DNA from: JAANXG01 sp049583715
Lineage (GTDB): Bacteria; Pseudomonadota; Gammaproteobacteria; Arenicellales; JAANXG01
Reading direction: 5' to 3'
NCBI GenBank assembly: GCA_049583715.1
Contig: JBAUWJ010000235.1
Span: forward strand, 1 to 50,429
DNA length: 50,429 nucleotides
Position numbers and translations under genes: made by a program. The notes under the pieces were generated by a model that saw only the letters and a list, made by a program, of their open reading frames with translations, was not told the DNA's origin and ran no database searches. Shown piece by piece: positions 1 to 8,491 of this stretch (its first letter is position 1; each line of letters opens with the position of its first letter).

Positions 1-653
1 TTCTTGGCGAAGCCCATCTCGTGGGTCACACAGACCATGGTCATGCCTTCTTCCGCGAGACCGACCATCACATCCAGGACCTCCTTGATCATTTCGGGGT
101 CGAGTGCCGAGGTGGGCTCGTCGAACAACATGATCTTGGGACTCATGCAAAGGCTGCGGGCGATGGCCACGCGCTGTTGCTGACCGCCGGAAAGCTGGCC
201 CGGATATTTGTTTGCCTGATTGGCGATGTGCACCCGCTCGAGGTAGCGCATGGTGATCTCCTCGGCCTCCTTGCGAGGCTTCTTCGCCACCCATATCGGT
301 GCGAGACAGCAGTTGTCGAGAACGGTCAGATGCGGGAAGAGGTTGAAATGCTGGAACACCATCCCGACCTCGCGCCGGATACGCTCGATGTTCTTCACCT
401 CCTCCGTCAGCTCGATCCCTTCAACCATGATCTTGCCGCGCTGGTGCTCTTCCAGGCGGTTGATGCAGCGAATCATCGTCGATTTGCCGGATCCGGAAGG
501 TCCGCACACGACGATGCGCTCGCCCTTCCTGACCCGAAGGTTGATGTCGTTCAGGACGTGAAACTGCCCATACCACTTGTGCATGCCCACGATCTCGATC
601 ATGGGCTGATCCGACTTGCCGGCAGCGGCCGCACTGGTGTTTGCTTCAGCCAT
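1..653 (-). CDS. aapP: Amino-acid ABC transporter ATP-binding protein (AapP/BztD type), 3'-truncated by window edge
   Basis: ATPase that drives polar or general L-amino-acid uptake from the inner face of the cytoplasmic membrane. About 217 codons are visible and the C-terminus runs off the left edge. Walker A GPSGSGKST is at residues 51-59, the ABC signature LSGGQQQ at 154-160, Walker B IMLFDEP at 174-180 and the H-loop His near 211, so all visible catalytic motifs are intact. The ATG at 653 gives an Ala-rich leader; an internal ATG about 17 codons later (MIEIVGMHKW) is an alternative start. It is the last visible gene of a minus-strand operon with two permeases and a binding protein upstream. 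The family assignment is firm; the exact substrate range is inferred from the neighbouring genes. Confidence 0.93.
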   Translation of the reverse strand, partial: MAEANTSAAAAGKSDQPMIEIVGMHKWYGQFHVLNDINLRVRKGERIVVCGPSGSGKSTMIRCINRLEEHQRGKIMVEGIELTEEVKNIERIRREVGMVFQHFNLFPHLTVLDNCCLAPIWVAKKPRKEAEEITMRYLERVHIANQANKYPGQLSGGQQQRVAIARSLCMSPKIMLFDEPTSALDPEMIKEVLDVMVGLAEEGMTMVCVTHEMGFAK

Positions 654-724
654 GGTTTGGGTGCCTCTTTATCTGACGCATTCGCACGTTGCTCGATTGA
701 GTGGGAGGTCGGTCGATTCGGCGG

Positions 725-1831
725 CTACCGCTTGTGGCCGGTGTGGAAACGGCGTTCCAGGTGCATGCTGTAGCGTGACATGCCGAAGCAGAACACCCAG
801 TAGAACAGACCGGCAAAGAGGTAGCCCTCCGTCGCGAAGCCCAGCCACTTCGGATCCGTGATCGCGGCCTGAACGGTGCCGAGGAGATCCAGCAGGCTGA
901 TGATCGACACCAGGGTCGTATCCTTGAAGAGCTCGATGAAGGTCACCACCAGTCCGGGGATGACCAGTTTCAGGGCCTGGGGCAGGACGACCAGGGCCAT
1001 CGACTTGGTGTAGTTCAGGCCGAGCGACGCGGCGGCTTCGGACTGTCCCTTGGGGATCGCCTGAAGGCCGCCGCGGACCACTTCGGCGACGTACGCGGAC
1101 TGAAACAGCGCGATGCCGACCAGCGCCCGCAGCAGCTTGTTGATGTCGTAGCCGGCCGGAAGGAACAGGGGCAGCATCACCGAGGCCATGAAAAGTACAG
1201 TAATCAAGGGCACGCCGCGCCACAGCTCGATATGCGCAACACACAGGGACTTGATGATGGGCATATTGGAACGCCGTCCCAGCGCGAGCAGGATCCCGAA
1301 CGGCAGGGCGCAGACGATGCCCACCGTGGACAGGATGAGGGTCAGCATCAGGCCGCCCCACTTGCTCGTTTCCTCGACCGGCATTCCGAACACACCGCCG
1401 TGAAACATGAAGAAGGCGAAGAACGGAAACACAAACAGGGTCACCAGGCCCAGCCACAGCTTGCCGGGGACGCGCGGCAGCATCAACAGTATCAGTAGCA
1501 TCGCCAAAGTGACGGCCACCATGTCGACCCGCCATTGCTCGGCGCTCGGATAGAATCCGTACATGAACTGATTGACGCGCTGCGCCACGAAGACCCAGCA
1601 GGCACCCCCGCCGCTGCAGGCCTCCCGGGCGGTACCCGTCCAGTTGGCCTTGATGAAGGCCCACTGCACGACAGGGGGTATTGCCAGGTAGAGGATGTAC
1701 AGCGTTACAAGCGTGAGCAGGCTGTTGGCGGGCGTCGCAAACAGGTTCTTTTTCAACCAGCCTATTGCGCCCACTTCGGATGCCGGCGGCGGCAGCTCGG
1801 GACGCTTTTCGAACTCGCTCATCGGTGTCAT
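725..1831 (-). CDS. aapM: Amino-acid ABC transporter permease AapM/BztC
   Basis: Inner-membrane permease, 368 residues, with multiple hydrophobic helices. The C-terminal half carries the His/Glu/Gln-type permease domain, including the EAAASLGLNY coupling-loop region that contacts the ATPase. The N-terminal third adds extra helices and a Cys-containing periplasmic stretch (ACSGGGACW), typical of the long permeases in Aap/Bzt systems as opposed to the ~220-residue permeases of simpler systems. The ATG at 1831 lies close to an AGGGGAA element; an in-frame ATG at 1822 is a possible alternative. It sits 18 bp downstream of aapQ and should pair with AapQ to form the channel. Confidence 0.92.
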   Translation of the reverse strand: MTPMSEFEKRPELPPPASEVGAIGWLKKNLFATPANSLLTLVTLYILYLAIPPVVQWAFIKANWTGTAREACSGGGACWVFVAQRVNQFMYGFYPSAEQWRVDMVAVTLAMLLILLMLPRVPGKLWLGLVTLFVFPFFAFFMFHGGVFGMPVEETSKWGGLMLTLILSTVGIVCALPFGILLALGRRSNMPIIKSLCVAHIELWRGVPLITVLFMASVMLPLFLPAGYDINKLLRALVGIALFQSAYVAEVVRGGLQAIPKGQSEAAASLGLNYTKSMALVVLPQALKLVIPGLVVTFIELFKDTTLVSIISLLDLLGTVQAAITDPKWLGFATEGYLFAGLFYWVFCFGMSRYSMHLERRFHTGHKR

Positions 1832-1849
1832 TTCCCCTGATTGGCTCGG

Positions 1850-3040
1850 CTAGCGTTCTATCAGGCGCTTGCGGTAGTTGTACCAGTTCATGATCGTGGA
1901 GATCAGCAGACTGATGGTGAGATACACCGCCATGGTCATGGCGATGATGATGACCGCCTGTCCGGTCTGGTTCAAAGTCGTCCCGGCGAACACGTTGACG
2001 AGATCCGGAAAGCCGATGGCGGTCGCCAGGGACGAGTTTTTGGTCAGGTTGAGATACTGGCTGGTCAAGGGCGGGATGATCACCCGCATGGCCTGAGGCA
2101 GCACCACCAGGCGCATGGTGAAGCTGCGTTTGAGCCCCAGGGAGCTGGCTGCTTCCGTTTGCCCGTGGCTGACGGACAGGATGCCGGATCGTACTATCTC
2201 GGCGATAGACGATGCCGTGTATATGGTCAGCGCTATCAGCAGTGCGGTCAGCTCGGGGATGACCGCGATGCCGCCCTGGAAGTTGAAGCCCTGCAGCTTC
2301 GGCAGGTTCCAGCTCAAGGGGCTGCCGACGGCAAGGAAGGCCACGAGGGGCAGCAGCACCAGGGTCGCAACCGAGACCCATATCGTGTGAAACTGCTGCC
2401 CGGTGCGCTCCTGGCGCAGGTGGGCCCAGCGCCCCAGTATGATCACCGCGATGATCGCGACAATGAGCGCCGTCAGGACGAACCCGGAGCCGGGTCCGAA
2501 CACGGGGCGCGGCAGGTAGATGCCGCGGATGTTGACAAACACGAGCTGACCGATATGCATGCTCTGGCGCGGCGAGGGCAGTGTCTGCACGACGGCGAAG
2601 TACCAGAAGAACACCTGCAGCAACAGCGGAATGTTCCGGAACGTCTCGATATAGATCGCGGCCACCTTGGCGATGAGCCAGTTCTGGGACAGTCGCGCCA
2701 GGCCTATGATCAGGCCGAGAACGGTGGCGAAGAATATCCCCAGCACGGAGATCATCACCGTGTTCAGCAGGCCGACGAAGAACGTGCGGCCGTAGGTCGA
2801 AGCCGGCGTGTAGGGAATGAGGCTCTGGATGATGCCGAAGCCCGCTTCCTGGTTGAGAAAATCGAAGCTGGTGCTGATGCCGCGGGCTTCGAGATTGACC
2901 ACCGTGTTGTGAAAGATATAAAGGAAGAAGGCCAGAACGGCCCCGAGCAGCACGGCCTGGGCGACCCAGGCGTGGACTCTCGGGTTCTTCCAGACGGGCG
3001 GCTTCGAGGGCGTCAGGTCTTCATTCACCGGGTCTGACAT
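1850..3040 (-). CDS. aapQ: Amino-acid ABC transporter permease AapQ/BztB
   Basis: Partner permease of AapM, 396 residues from the ATG at 3040. That ATG is preferred over a GTG at 3046 because a GAAGG element lies about five bases upstream. One hydrophobic helix near the N-terminus (LGAVLAFFLYIFHNTVVNL) is followed by a long periplasmic segment and the C-terminal permease domain with the EAASSLGLKRSF coupling loop. The length fits the Aap/Bzt Q subunit. A strong terminator separates it from aapJ upstream, so permease expression probably depends on read-through of that terminator. Confidence 0.92.
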   Translation of the reverse strand: MSDPVNEDLTPSKPPVWKNPRVHAWVAQAVLLGAVLAFFLYIFHNTVVNLEARGISTSFDFLNQEAGFGIIQSLIPYTPASTYGRTFFVGLLNTVMISVLGIFFATVLGLIIGLARLSQNWLIAKVAAIYIETFRNIPLLLQVFFWYFAVVQTLPSPRQSMHIGQLVFVNIRGIYLPRPVFGPGSGFVLTALIVAIIAVIILGRWAHLRQERTGQQFHTIWVSVATLVLLPLVAFLAVGSPLSWNLPKLQGFNFQGGIAVIPELTALLIALTIYTASSIAEIVRSGILSVSHGQTEAASSLGLKRSFTMRLVVLPQAMRVIIPPLTSQYLNLTKNSSLATAIGFPDLVNVFAGTTLNQTGQAVIIIAMTMAVYLTISLLISTIMNWYNYRKRLIER

Positions 3041-3130
3041 GGGCACCTTCAGGCAAAGGCCGCTCTCGTTCGGTCAAAACGGCGGATTGTTTTGTAGTTC
3101 GACAGCCGCCGATCGAGGTTGGAAAGAAAA

Positions 3131-3156
3131 GCGGCCCAGCCGGGAGGCTGGGCCGC
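3131..3156 (-). terminator. Intrinsic terminator/attenuator between aapJ and aapQ
   Basis: A perfect 11-bp GC-rich stem (GCGGCCCAGCC pairing with GGCTGGGCCGC) has a four-base loop. Read on the minus strand it is followed at once by TTTTCTTTCC. It begins 9 bp after the aapJ stop codon. The geometry is that of a rho-independent terminator inside the operon, which would give more binding protein than permease. Confidence 0.9.
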
Positions 3157-3164
3157 GTTCGCTG

Positions 3165-4190
3165 CTATTGCTCGGGCGGCGCGTACATGATGCCGCCGTC
3201 TTTCCAGCTCGCGTTGAGGCCGCGAGCGATCTTCAGCGGAGAGTCCTTGCCGACATTGCGGTCGAAGGATTCGGCATAGTTTCCGACCTGCTTGACGATG
3301 TTGTAAGCCCAGTCGTTGGACACGCCCAGCATCTTGCCGTAGTCACCGGTGACGCCCAGGAAGCGCTGGATGTTCGGGTTGGTGCTGTTCTTCTTCATCT
3401 CGTCTACGTTTTTCGACGTAATGCCGAAACCTTCCGCGTCCTGCATCGCGAACAGGCTCCATTTGACCAGGTTGAACCATTCGGTATCACCCTGGCGCAC
3501 CGACGGGCCGAGCGGCTCCTTGGAGATGACGTCAGGCAGAACCTCGGCGCTCGACGGATCTTTCAGCGTAATGCGAAGCGCATAAAGCTGGGACTGGTCG
3601 GAAGTGAGCACGTCGCAACGACCGGCGTCGAATGCCTTGGCGGTGGCATCGGAAGTATCGAAAGTCACCGGCGTGAACTTCATGTTGTGGCTTCGGAAGT
3701 AGTCGGCCAGGTTGAGCTCGGTGGTGGTGCCGGACTGCACGCACACCGTTGCCCCACCCAGATCCTTCGCACTCTTGACGCCGAGAGACTTCTTCACCAT
3801 GAATCCCTGGCCGTCATAATAGTTGACGCCCGTGAACACGATGCCCAAGGACGTGTCGCGCGTCAGGGTCCAGGTGGTATTGCGGGAAAGCATGTCTATC
3901 TCGCCGGACTGCAACGCGGTGAAGCGTTCCTTGGCATTAAGAGGAGTATATTTGACTTTGCTGGCGTCGCCGAACATAGCCGCAGCAACGGCCCGGCACA
4001 CGTCCACGTCGAGCCCTTTCCAGTGGCCCTGTTCGTCGGTGCCGGAGAAGCCCGGCAGGCTGGTGTTGACGCCACACTGGACATAGCCCTTCGCCTTGAC
4101 GGCGTCGAAGGTTTTGCCCGCGAAGGCAGGTGCAGCAACCGTTGCCAGAACCAGTGCAGTACTTGCCGCTATCAGTTTTAGGTTTTTCAC
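3165..4190 (-). CDS. aapJ: Periplasmic amino-acid-binding protein AapJ/BztA
   Basis: Substrate-binding subunit of the Aap/Bzt ABC transporter, 341 residues. A Sec signal peptide (MKNLKLIAASTALVLATVAAPAFA, cleavage after AFA near residue 24) leads into the type 2 periplasmic-binding fold, with VKAKGYVQCGVNTSLPGFSG at the start of the mature protein and the family-typical SRNTTWTLTRD segment. The start is a GTG at 4190, preceded by a GAGG element. It is the first gene of the minus-strand operon, and a strong hairpin terminator follows directly, as expected for a binding protein made in excess over its permeases. Confidence 0.94.
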   Translation of the reverse strand: MKNLKLIAASTALVLATVAAPAFAGKTFDAVKAKGYVQCGVNTSLPGFSGTDEQGHWKGLDVDVCRAVAAAMFGDASKVKYTPLNAKERFTALQSGEIDMLSRNTTWTLTRDTSLGIVFTGVNYYDGQGFMVKKSLGVKSAKDLGGATVCVQSGTTTELNLADYFRSHNMKFTPVTFDTSDATAKAFDAGRCDVLTSDQSQLYALRITLKDPSSAEVLPDVISKEPLGPSVRQGDTEWFNLVKWSLFAMQDAEGFGITSKNVDEMKKNSTNPNIQRFLGVTGDYGKMLGVSNDWAYNIVKQVGNYAESFDRNVGKDSPLKIARGLNASWKDGGIMYAPPEQ

Positions 4191-4592
4191 TATCGCCTCA
4201 CTCGCTCAAGGTTGTTCTTCTTTCGAATGCGCAAGCAGTGACGTCGCTGAGTGCCGATCTCTTACTGCGCACGGACATTCTTTCCTCATGTAGCGGCGAG
4301 TCCTGTTCGCACACCCAAAAGCGTACGGGTTACGAAAAATCAACATATCAGAATCACATTTTCCAGTCTAGTGGAAAAGACGCGGCGGTAATCCGCGCGC
4401 CCTGCTGGCGCGAAGGCGCATATGGCATCAGGATCGTGTTGTCTTGGCAGGCCACGCGGCCTGTGGACAAGGGGCTTCGGGGAGGGTGGTGAAACGATTC
4501 GTGCCAGCAAGTTGAAAGCAGGACGGCGGGGAAGGATGGCCTGGTTCGTGAGGCCGGGTTTGCGAAGTCGACCCAGGGTCGACATGCCATTG
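4191..4592. other. Gene-free 402-bp spacer between mltD end and aapJ start, with three palindromes
   Basis: No convincing coding region was seen. The spacer holds three inverted repeats. 4359-4378 is TTTTCCA-N6-TGGAAAA, AT-rich and about 170 bp upstream of aapJ, so a possible operator. 4396-4412 has a CGCGCC stem with a five-base loop. 4567-4583 is GTCGACCC-A-GGGTCGAC, 9 bp beyond the mltD stop and possibly its terminator, although no T-tract follows. The aapJ promoter must lie here; I could not fix its -35/-10 with confidence. Confidence 0.6.
4359..4378. promoter_or_regulatory. Perfect inverted repeat upstream of aapJ, candidate operator
   Basis: TTTTCCA, six bases (GTCTAG, itself nearly symmetric), then TGGAAAA. 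It is an A/T-edged 20-bp palindrome in the aapJ leader region. It could be a regulator site or a weak terminator for mltD; no T-tract follows on either strand beyond the arms themselves. Confidence 0.35.
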
Positions 4593-5960
4593 TCAGTTGA
4601 GATAGACCATGATCTTCTGTCCGAGCTGCAGGATGTCCTCGGCGGCGATTTCGTTCCAGCGCTGAAGCTGTCTGACACGAACCTTGTACCGGCGCGCGAT
4701 CGCCCACAGAGTGTCGCCCCGCTTCACGTGGTACACGACGGTCTGGCCGGATTGACTGGAAGAGGCCCGGCCATTTGCCGACGCGATAGACGCCGCGGAA
4801 AGCGGAACCATGAGCGTCTGGCCGACGCGTATCAGCGTGCCATGCAGACGGTTGGTCGACAGGATGGCTCTCGTGGTGACGCCATACCGTCGTGCGATCT
4901 GACTCAACGTGTCTCCGTGATGCACATCGTAGCGCGCCCAGCGCATCCGCTTCTTCGCCGGCAGCTCCGCCAGCTTGGTTTCCACGCGTTCCTTGGTGCC
5001 CGCAGGCACCAGTATCCGGTGCGGTCCCGAGGGATCTGTAGCCCAGCGCCGGAAGCCGGGATTCAATCTCCGGAGCTCGGTTATGGAGATGCCGGCAAGC
5101 TTGGCCACGACGCCGAGGTCGACCTGGGAGTCGACGTCCACCACGTCGAAATAGGGACGATTCGGAATCGGCTTCAAAGTCAGATTATAACGCTGCGGAT
5201 CCTCCACGATCCTTTTGAATGCCAGCAGCTTGGGCACGTAGCGCATGGTCTCCCGCTCGAGATTCAAGTGCTTGAAGTCGGTGGGCCGGCCGTGGCGACG
5301 GTTGGCGATTATCGCATGCTCGACCCGCCGCTCTCCGCCGTTGTACGCCGCCAGTGCGTAGAACCAGTTGCCGTCGAACTCGTCATGGAGATAGTCGAGG
5401 TACTGAATGGCGGCGTCGGTCGCGCCGATGACATCGCGCCGGCCGTCGTACCACCAGTTCTGCTTCAGGCCGAAGCGACGTCCGGTCGTGGGGATGAACT
5501 GCCACAGACCCACCGCGTGTGCGTGGGAATAGGCGCCCGGCTTGTAGGCGCTCTCTATGGCGGGCAACAGGGCGAGCTCGGTAGGCATGTCGTGCTCTTC
5601 GAGCTGCTGGACGATGTAGTACAGGTACATGGACGCCCGGTCTACGATTCGTTCCATGTAATCGGGTCGCTCCGAGTACCACTTCACGTAATAGTCGATA
5701 TAGGGACTTTCCATTTCCGGCAGGCGGAAGCCGCCGCGGACACGGTCCCACAAATCGTCATAGGACTTGTTTGCGTGGGTCTCGCTGTTCTTCCTGCTTC
5801 GGCGTTTGGCCTGCGCCGCGGCGTCGGCCGGCTGGGCGGGCGCAGATGCGAGATCGGCGGACTCGGTACCCGGCTGCGGAATGGTGGCGCAGGCGCCCAG
5901 CAACAATGTGAACAGGCTTATCGTAAGGCCGAGTAGTCTTTGTAACTTCTTTTTAGCCAT
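4593..5960 (-). CDS. mltD: Membrane-bound lytic murein transglycosylase D
   Basis: Periplasmic lipoprotein that cleaves the MurNAc-GlcNAc bond of peptidoglycan, 455 residues. The lipobox L21-G-A-C24 follows a hydrophobic signal. A GH23 domain spans about 85-235, with the catalytic Glu in PAIESAYKP at residue 136 and the AVGLWQFIPTTG and ALAAYNGGE motifs. There are two LysM domains at about 344-386 and 410-453, so it is one of the two-LysM forms. It diverges from the YafS-like gene with a 42-bp gap. In enterobacteria gloB sits between mltD and the methyltransferase gene; here it is absent. Confidence 0.95.
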   Translation of the reverse strand: MAKKKLQRLLGLTISLFTLLLGACATIPQPGTESADLASAPAQPADAAAQAKRRSRKNSETHANKSYDDLWDRVRGGFRLPEMESPYIDYYVKWYSERPDYMERIVDRASMYLYYIVQQLEEHDMPTELALLPAIESAYKPGAYSHAHAVGLWQFIPTTGRRFGLKQNWWYDGRRDVIGATDAAIQYLDYLHDEFDGNWFYALAAYNGGERRVEHAIIANRRHGRPTDFKHLNLERETMRYVPKLLAFKRIVEDPQRYNLTLKPIPNRPYFDVVDVDSQVDLGVVAKLAGISITELRRLNPGFRRWATDPSGPHRILVPAGTKERVETKLAELPAKKRMRWARYDVHHGDTLSQIARRYGVTTRAILSTNRLHGTLIRVGQTLMVPLSAASIASANGRASSSQSGQTVVYHVKRGDTLWAIARRYKVRVRQLQRWNEIAAEDILQLGQKIMVYLN

Positions 5961-6002
5961 TCGGGCGCCGCATAGTACGGAGTAGCCTGATGGAGGTCAA
6001 TC

Positions 6003-6806
6003 TTGAAACGCACGGCACTGCTGTGTCATAAGTGCGCCGTGAACAAGCGATTCCGCCACCCGAACACCCTGCCTGCATGGCTCCAGACAGCGCTGGGTAG
6101 GTCGTTGATGGAGGCGGAGCACGAATGCCTGAGGCATATGCTCGCCGGATTGTTCGGTCCGGTCGCGGTTCAGATCAGCGAGACCGGTTTTTATTCGTTC
6201 GTGCGCTTTTCGCATGCCGCTTTTTGTTATACGGCGTCCATGGATCCGGCTCGACGCCGGGACGATGGGTCAATCAGCCTGTATTGTATACCGGAACAGC
6301 TCCCTTTCGAAACGAAGTCCGTTGGCCTCGTGATTCTACCGCACGTGCTCGAATTCAGTGATTATCCCCACCAGATCCTGAGAGAGGTCGAGAGGATTCT
6401 CGTTCCCGAGGGCAGCGTGGTGGTGCTCGGGTTCAACCCGCTCAGCATCTGGGGTGCCGTAAGCCTGTTCAGGCGGGGCCATGCGCCCTGGAACGGGCGG
6501 TTCTCCACCCTCGGCCGGATCAAGGACTGGCTGACCCTCCTGAACTTCGAGCTGACGGCCGGACGCATGGTCTATCACAAGCCGCCGGTCCAGTCGGAGC
6601 GGGTGCGCCAGCGGCTGAAATTCCTCGAGCGGGCGGGGGACCGGTGGTGGCCGCTGGGCGCCGCGGTGTATGCGGTGGTGGCGCGCAAGCGGGAAATCGG
6701 CGTGACACCCCTGTATCCGCGATGGAAGCGCGAGAGACGCCTCAGCCCCGGCCTGGCGAAGCCGGTGGCGAGGTCGCGCTGTGCATCGTATGACCGATTC
6801 AGATGA
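6003..6806 (+). CDS. SAM-dependent methyltransferase, YafS-like
   Basis: Class I methyltransferase-like protein, 267 residues from a TTG start at 6003. That start is supported by GGAGG at 5992-5996; a GTG at 6039 is the alternative, and the conserved PAWLQTALGRSLMEAEHE opening excludes later starts. Post-core motifs are clear: LPFETKSVGLVILPHVLEF, the HQILREVERILVPEGSVVVLGFNP segment, and a C-terminal FLERAGDRWWPLGAAVYAVVARK. The glycine-rich motif I is poorly preserved in the N-terminal part. The 4-bp overlap (ATGA) with rnhA and the position next to mltD, rnhA and dnaQ match the enterobacterial yafS locus. The substrate is unknown. Confidence 0.85.
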   Translation: MKRTALLCHKCAVNKRFRHPNTLPAWLQTALGRSLMEAEHECLRHMLAGLFGPVAVQISETGFYSFVRFSHAAFCYTASMDPARRRDDGSISLYCIPEQLPFETKSVGLVILPHVLEFSDYPHQILREVERILVPEGSVVVLGFNPLSIWGAVSLFRRGHAPWNGRFSTLGRIKDWLTLLNFELTAGRMVYHKPPVQSERVRQRLKFLERAGDRWWPLGAAVYAVVARKREIGVTPLYPRWKRERRLSPGLAKPVARSRCASYDRFR

Positions 6807-7246
6807 ATCGATCACAGCGCGTCGATATCTATACGGACGGTGCCTGCCGGGGTAATCCGGGCCCGGGCGGCTGGGGCGTCCTTCTCGAGGCCGGCGACCG
6901 GGAGAAGGAGCTGATGGGCGCCGAGTCCGGCACCACCAACAACCGGATGGAGCTGACTGCCGCCATCGAGGCGCTTCGCGCCCTGAAACGGCCGTGCCGC
7001 GTCCGGCTGCATACGGATTCCCAGTACCTGCGGCGGGGCATCACCGAATGGATCGGCGCCTGGAAGGCCCGCGGCTGGAAGACGGCCGACAAGAAGCCGG
7101 TCAAGAACCAGGACCTGTGGCAGACCCTGGACGAGGAGGCACGCCGCCACCAGGTGATGTGGGTATGGGTCAAGGGGCACGCCGGGCACCCGGGAAACGA
7201 GCGCGCGGACCGGCTGGCCAACCGTGCCATCGACGAGATGCTGTGA
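6803..7246 (+). CDS. rnhA: Ribonuclease HI
   Basis: Degrades the RNA strand of RNA:DNA hybrids, 147 residues. The four acidic catalytic residues are D12 (YTDGACRGNPG), E50 (NRMELTAA), D72 (HTDSQY) and D136 (ERADRLA), with the auxiliary His in KGHAGH at 126. The basic protrusion (WKARGWKTADKKPVKNQ) characteristic of RNase HI is present. The ATG overlaps the stop of the upstream methyltransferase by 4 bp, and its own stop overlaps the GTG of dnaQ, so the three genes are probably translationally coupled. Confidence 0.97.
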   Translation: MNRSQRVDIYTDGACRGNPGPGGWGVLLEAGDREKELMGAESGTTNNRMELTAAIEALRALKRPCRVRLHTDSQYLRRGITEWIGAWKARGWKTADKKPVKNQDLWQTLDEEARRHQVMWVWVKGHAGHPGNERADRLANRAIDEML

Positions 7247-7968
7247 GCGCCGTCCGCCAGATTGTTCTCGACACGGAGACGACGGGCCTCGACCCGGACG
7301 AAGGCCATCGCATCATCGAGATCGGCTGCGTGGAGCTCGTCAATCGGCGGCGGACCGGCAACGATTACCAGGCCTATTGTGACCCGGAGCGGGCCATCGA
7401 CGAGGCAGCCCTCGATGTCCACGGCATCACCGCCGAATTTCTCGCCGACAAGCCCCGATTCGCGGAAATCGCCCGCGAATTCCTGACCTATATCAAGGGC
7501 GCGGAACTGGTCATCCACAACGCCGAGTTCGATACCAACTTTCTCAACCACGAGCTGGCCCGGATCGGTCCGGAGCTGGGTGACGTCGCGGATTACTGCG
7601 AGGTGGTGGATACCCTGAAGATGGCCCGCCAGTCCCATCCCGGCCAGCGCAACGACCTGGATTCCCTCTGCCAGCGCTACCACATCGACAACAGCCAGCG
7701 AACCCTGCACGGCGCCCTGCTGGACGCGGAGATTCTGGCCGATGTGTACCTGGCCATGACCGGTGGGCAGACGGCGCTGCTGCTGGATTCGGTTCTGCCG
7801 GCGGCGTCCCCGACACCGGCCACCGGAGCGTCGGCCGTGGGGGCACCGTTGCGGATTCTGTACGCCAGCGCCGAGGAGCTCGAGCTGCATGAGACGTGGT
7901 TGGACCGGTTGGAGAGCGAAGGGAAGGGGGGCTGCGTGTGGCGGCGGCTCGACGCCAGGGAGGACTAG
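7243..7968 (+). CDS. dnaQ: DNA polymerase III epsilon subunit (3'-5' exonuclease)
   Basis: Proofreading exonuclease of the replicative polymerase, 241 residues from the GTG at 7243, which overlaps the rnhA stop. DEDDh motifs are intact: ExoI D10-T-E12 in VLDTETTGLD, ExoII in VIHNAEFDTNFLNHEL, and ExoIII with His and Asp in TLHGALLDAEILADVYLAM. The C-terminal tail (about residues 180-241) carries the region that in E. coli binds the alpha subunit. The frame stays open far upstream of 7243, but that part lies within rnhA in another frame and shows no conserved sequence. A GC hairpin follows the stop. Confidence 0.96.
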   Translation: MSAVRQIVLDTETTGLDPDEGHRIIEIGCVELVNRRRTGNDYQAYCDPERAIDEAALDVHGITAEFLADKPRFAEIAREFLTYIKGAELVIHNAEFDTNFLNHELARIGPELGDVADYCEVVDTLKMARQSHPGQRNDLDSLCQRYHIDNSQRTLHGALLDAEILADVYLAMTGGQTALLLDSVLPAASPTPATGASAVGAPLRILYASAEELELHETWLDRLESEGKGGCVWRRLDARED

Positions 7969-7988
7969 CCCGGTTCCGCTCGCCGGGC
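7968..7988 (+). terminator. Hairpin just after dnaQ
   Basis: GCCCGG, a nine-base loop, then CCGGGC, beginning at the last base of the dnaQ stop codon. There is no T-tract, so termination strength is uncertain. Confidence 0.45.
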
Positions 7989-8491
7989 GGCTATTGATGA
8001 GTGGCTAATGTTTGATATATCAAGCCTTTGCGTGCGTCGTTCGGGTGTCAGACCGCACAACAGTATGTCCTATCCGGCTCTTGGAACAATCTGGCTGCGT
8101 ATCTCGAGCGATCCCCTCTTAAGCCATCGCCACGGCTATGGCTCGGTGGACGGTCGTCCAAGCGGCGAAGCCGGCTTGCCCCAAGATGCCGGATCCCGGT
8201 GAGAAATGCGGGCCGGGAATGCTTCGACCGGGTCCGACTGAACCGATGTCGGACCTGCTATACTGCTCGACCGATGGCTTTCGAGTCATTCGCAATGCAG
8301 TGAAGAAGAATCTGAAGTAATGCATGCACTTGGTGACGCATGCACTTGAAAAGTTTACAGAAAGGCAGGGGGAACAGTGCGCAAGCGGTATCCGGGAAGC
8401 GATTTCCGGCTTCCGGGCAGGCACCGATACCACCATCTCGGGATGTCCCGAGTCTCGCTCGACCCGGTCTCTTGCTGACAGCAGAGCGTTC
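7969..8491. other. Spacer between dnaQ and the pentapeptide-repeat gene
   Basis: No supported gene. Codon usage in the open frames here is unlike that of the neighbours. It holds the dnaQ hairpin, a perfect 12-bp palindrome TTGATATATCAA at 8012-8023, a TATACT box at 8259-8264 that could be a -10 element for the downstream gene, and a short direct repeat (GCATGCACTT) at about 8322 and 8338. In-frame ATGs at 8324 and 8340 are possible but less likely starts. Confidence 0.5.

Noticed and set aside
8012..8023. TTGATATATCAA considered as an FNR box
   Set aside because: The half-sites are only two bases apart, whereas FNR needs four. Kept only as a palindrome.
8391..8480. Small GTG-initiated frame preceded by AGGGGG overlapping the pentapeptide gene's 5' region
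   Set aside because: About 30 codons with no conserved pattern and no independent support.
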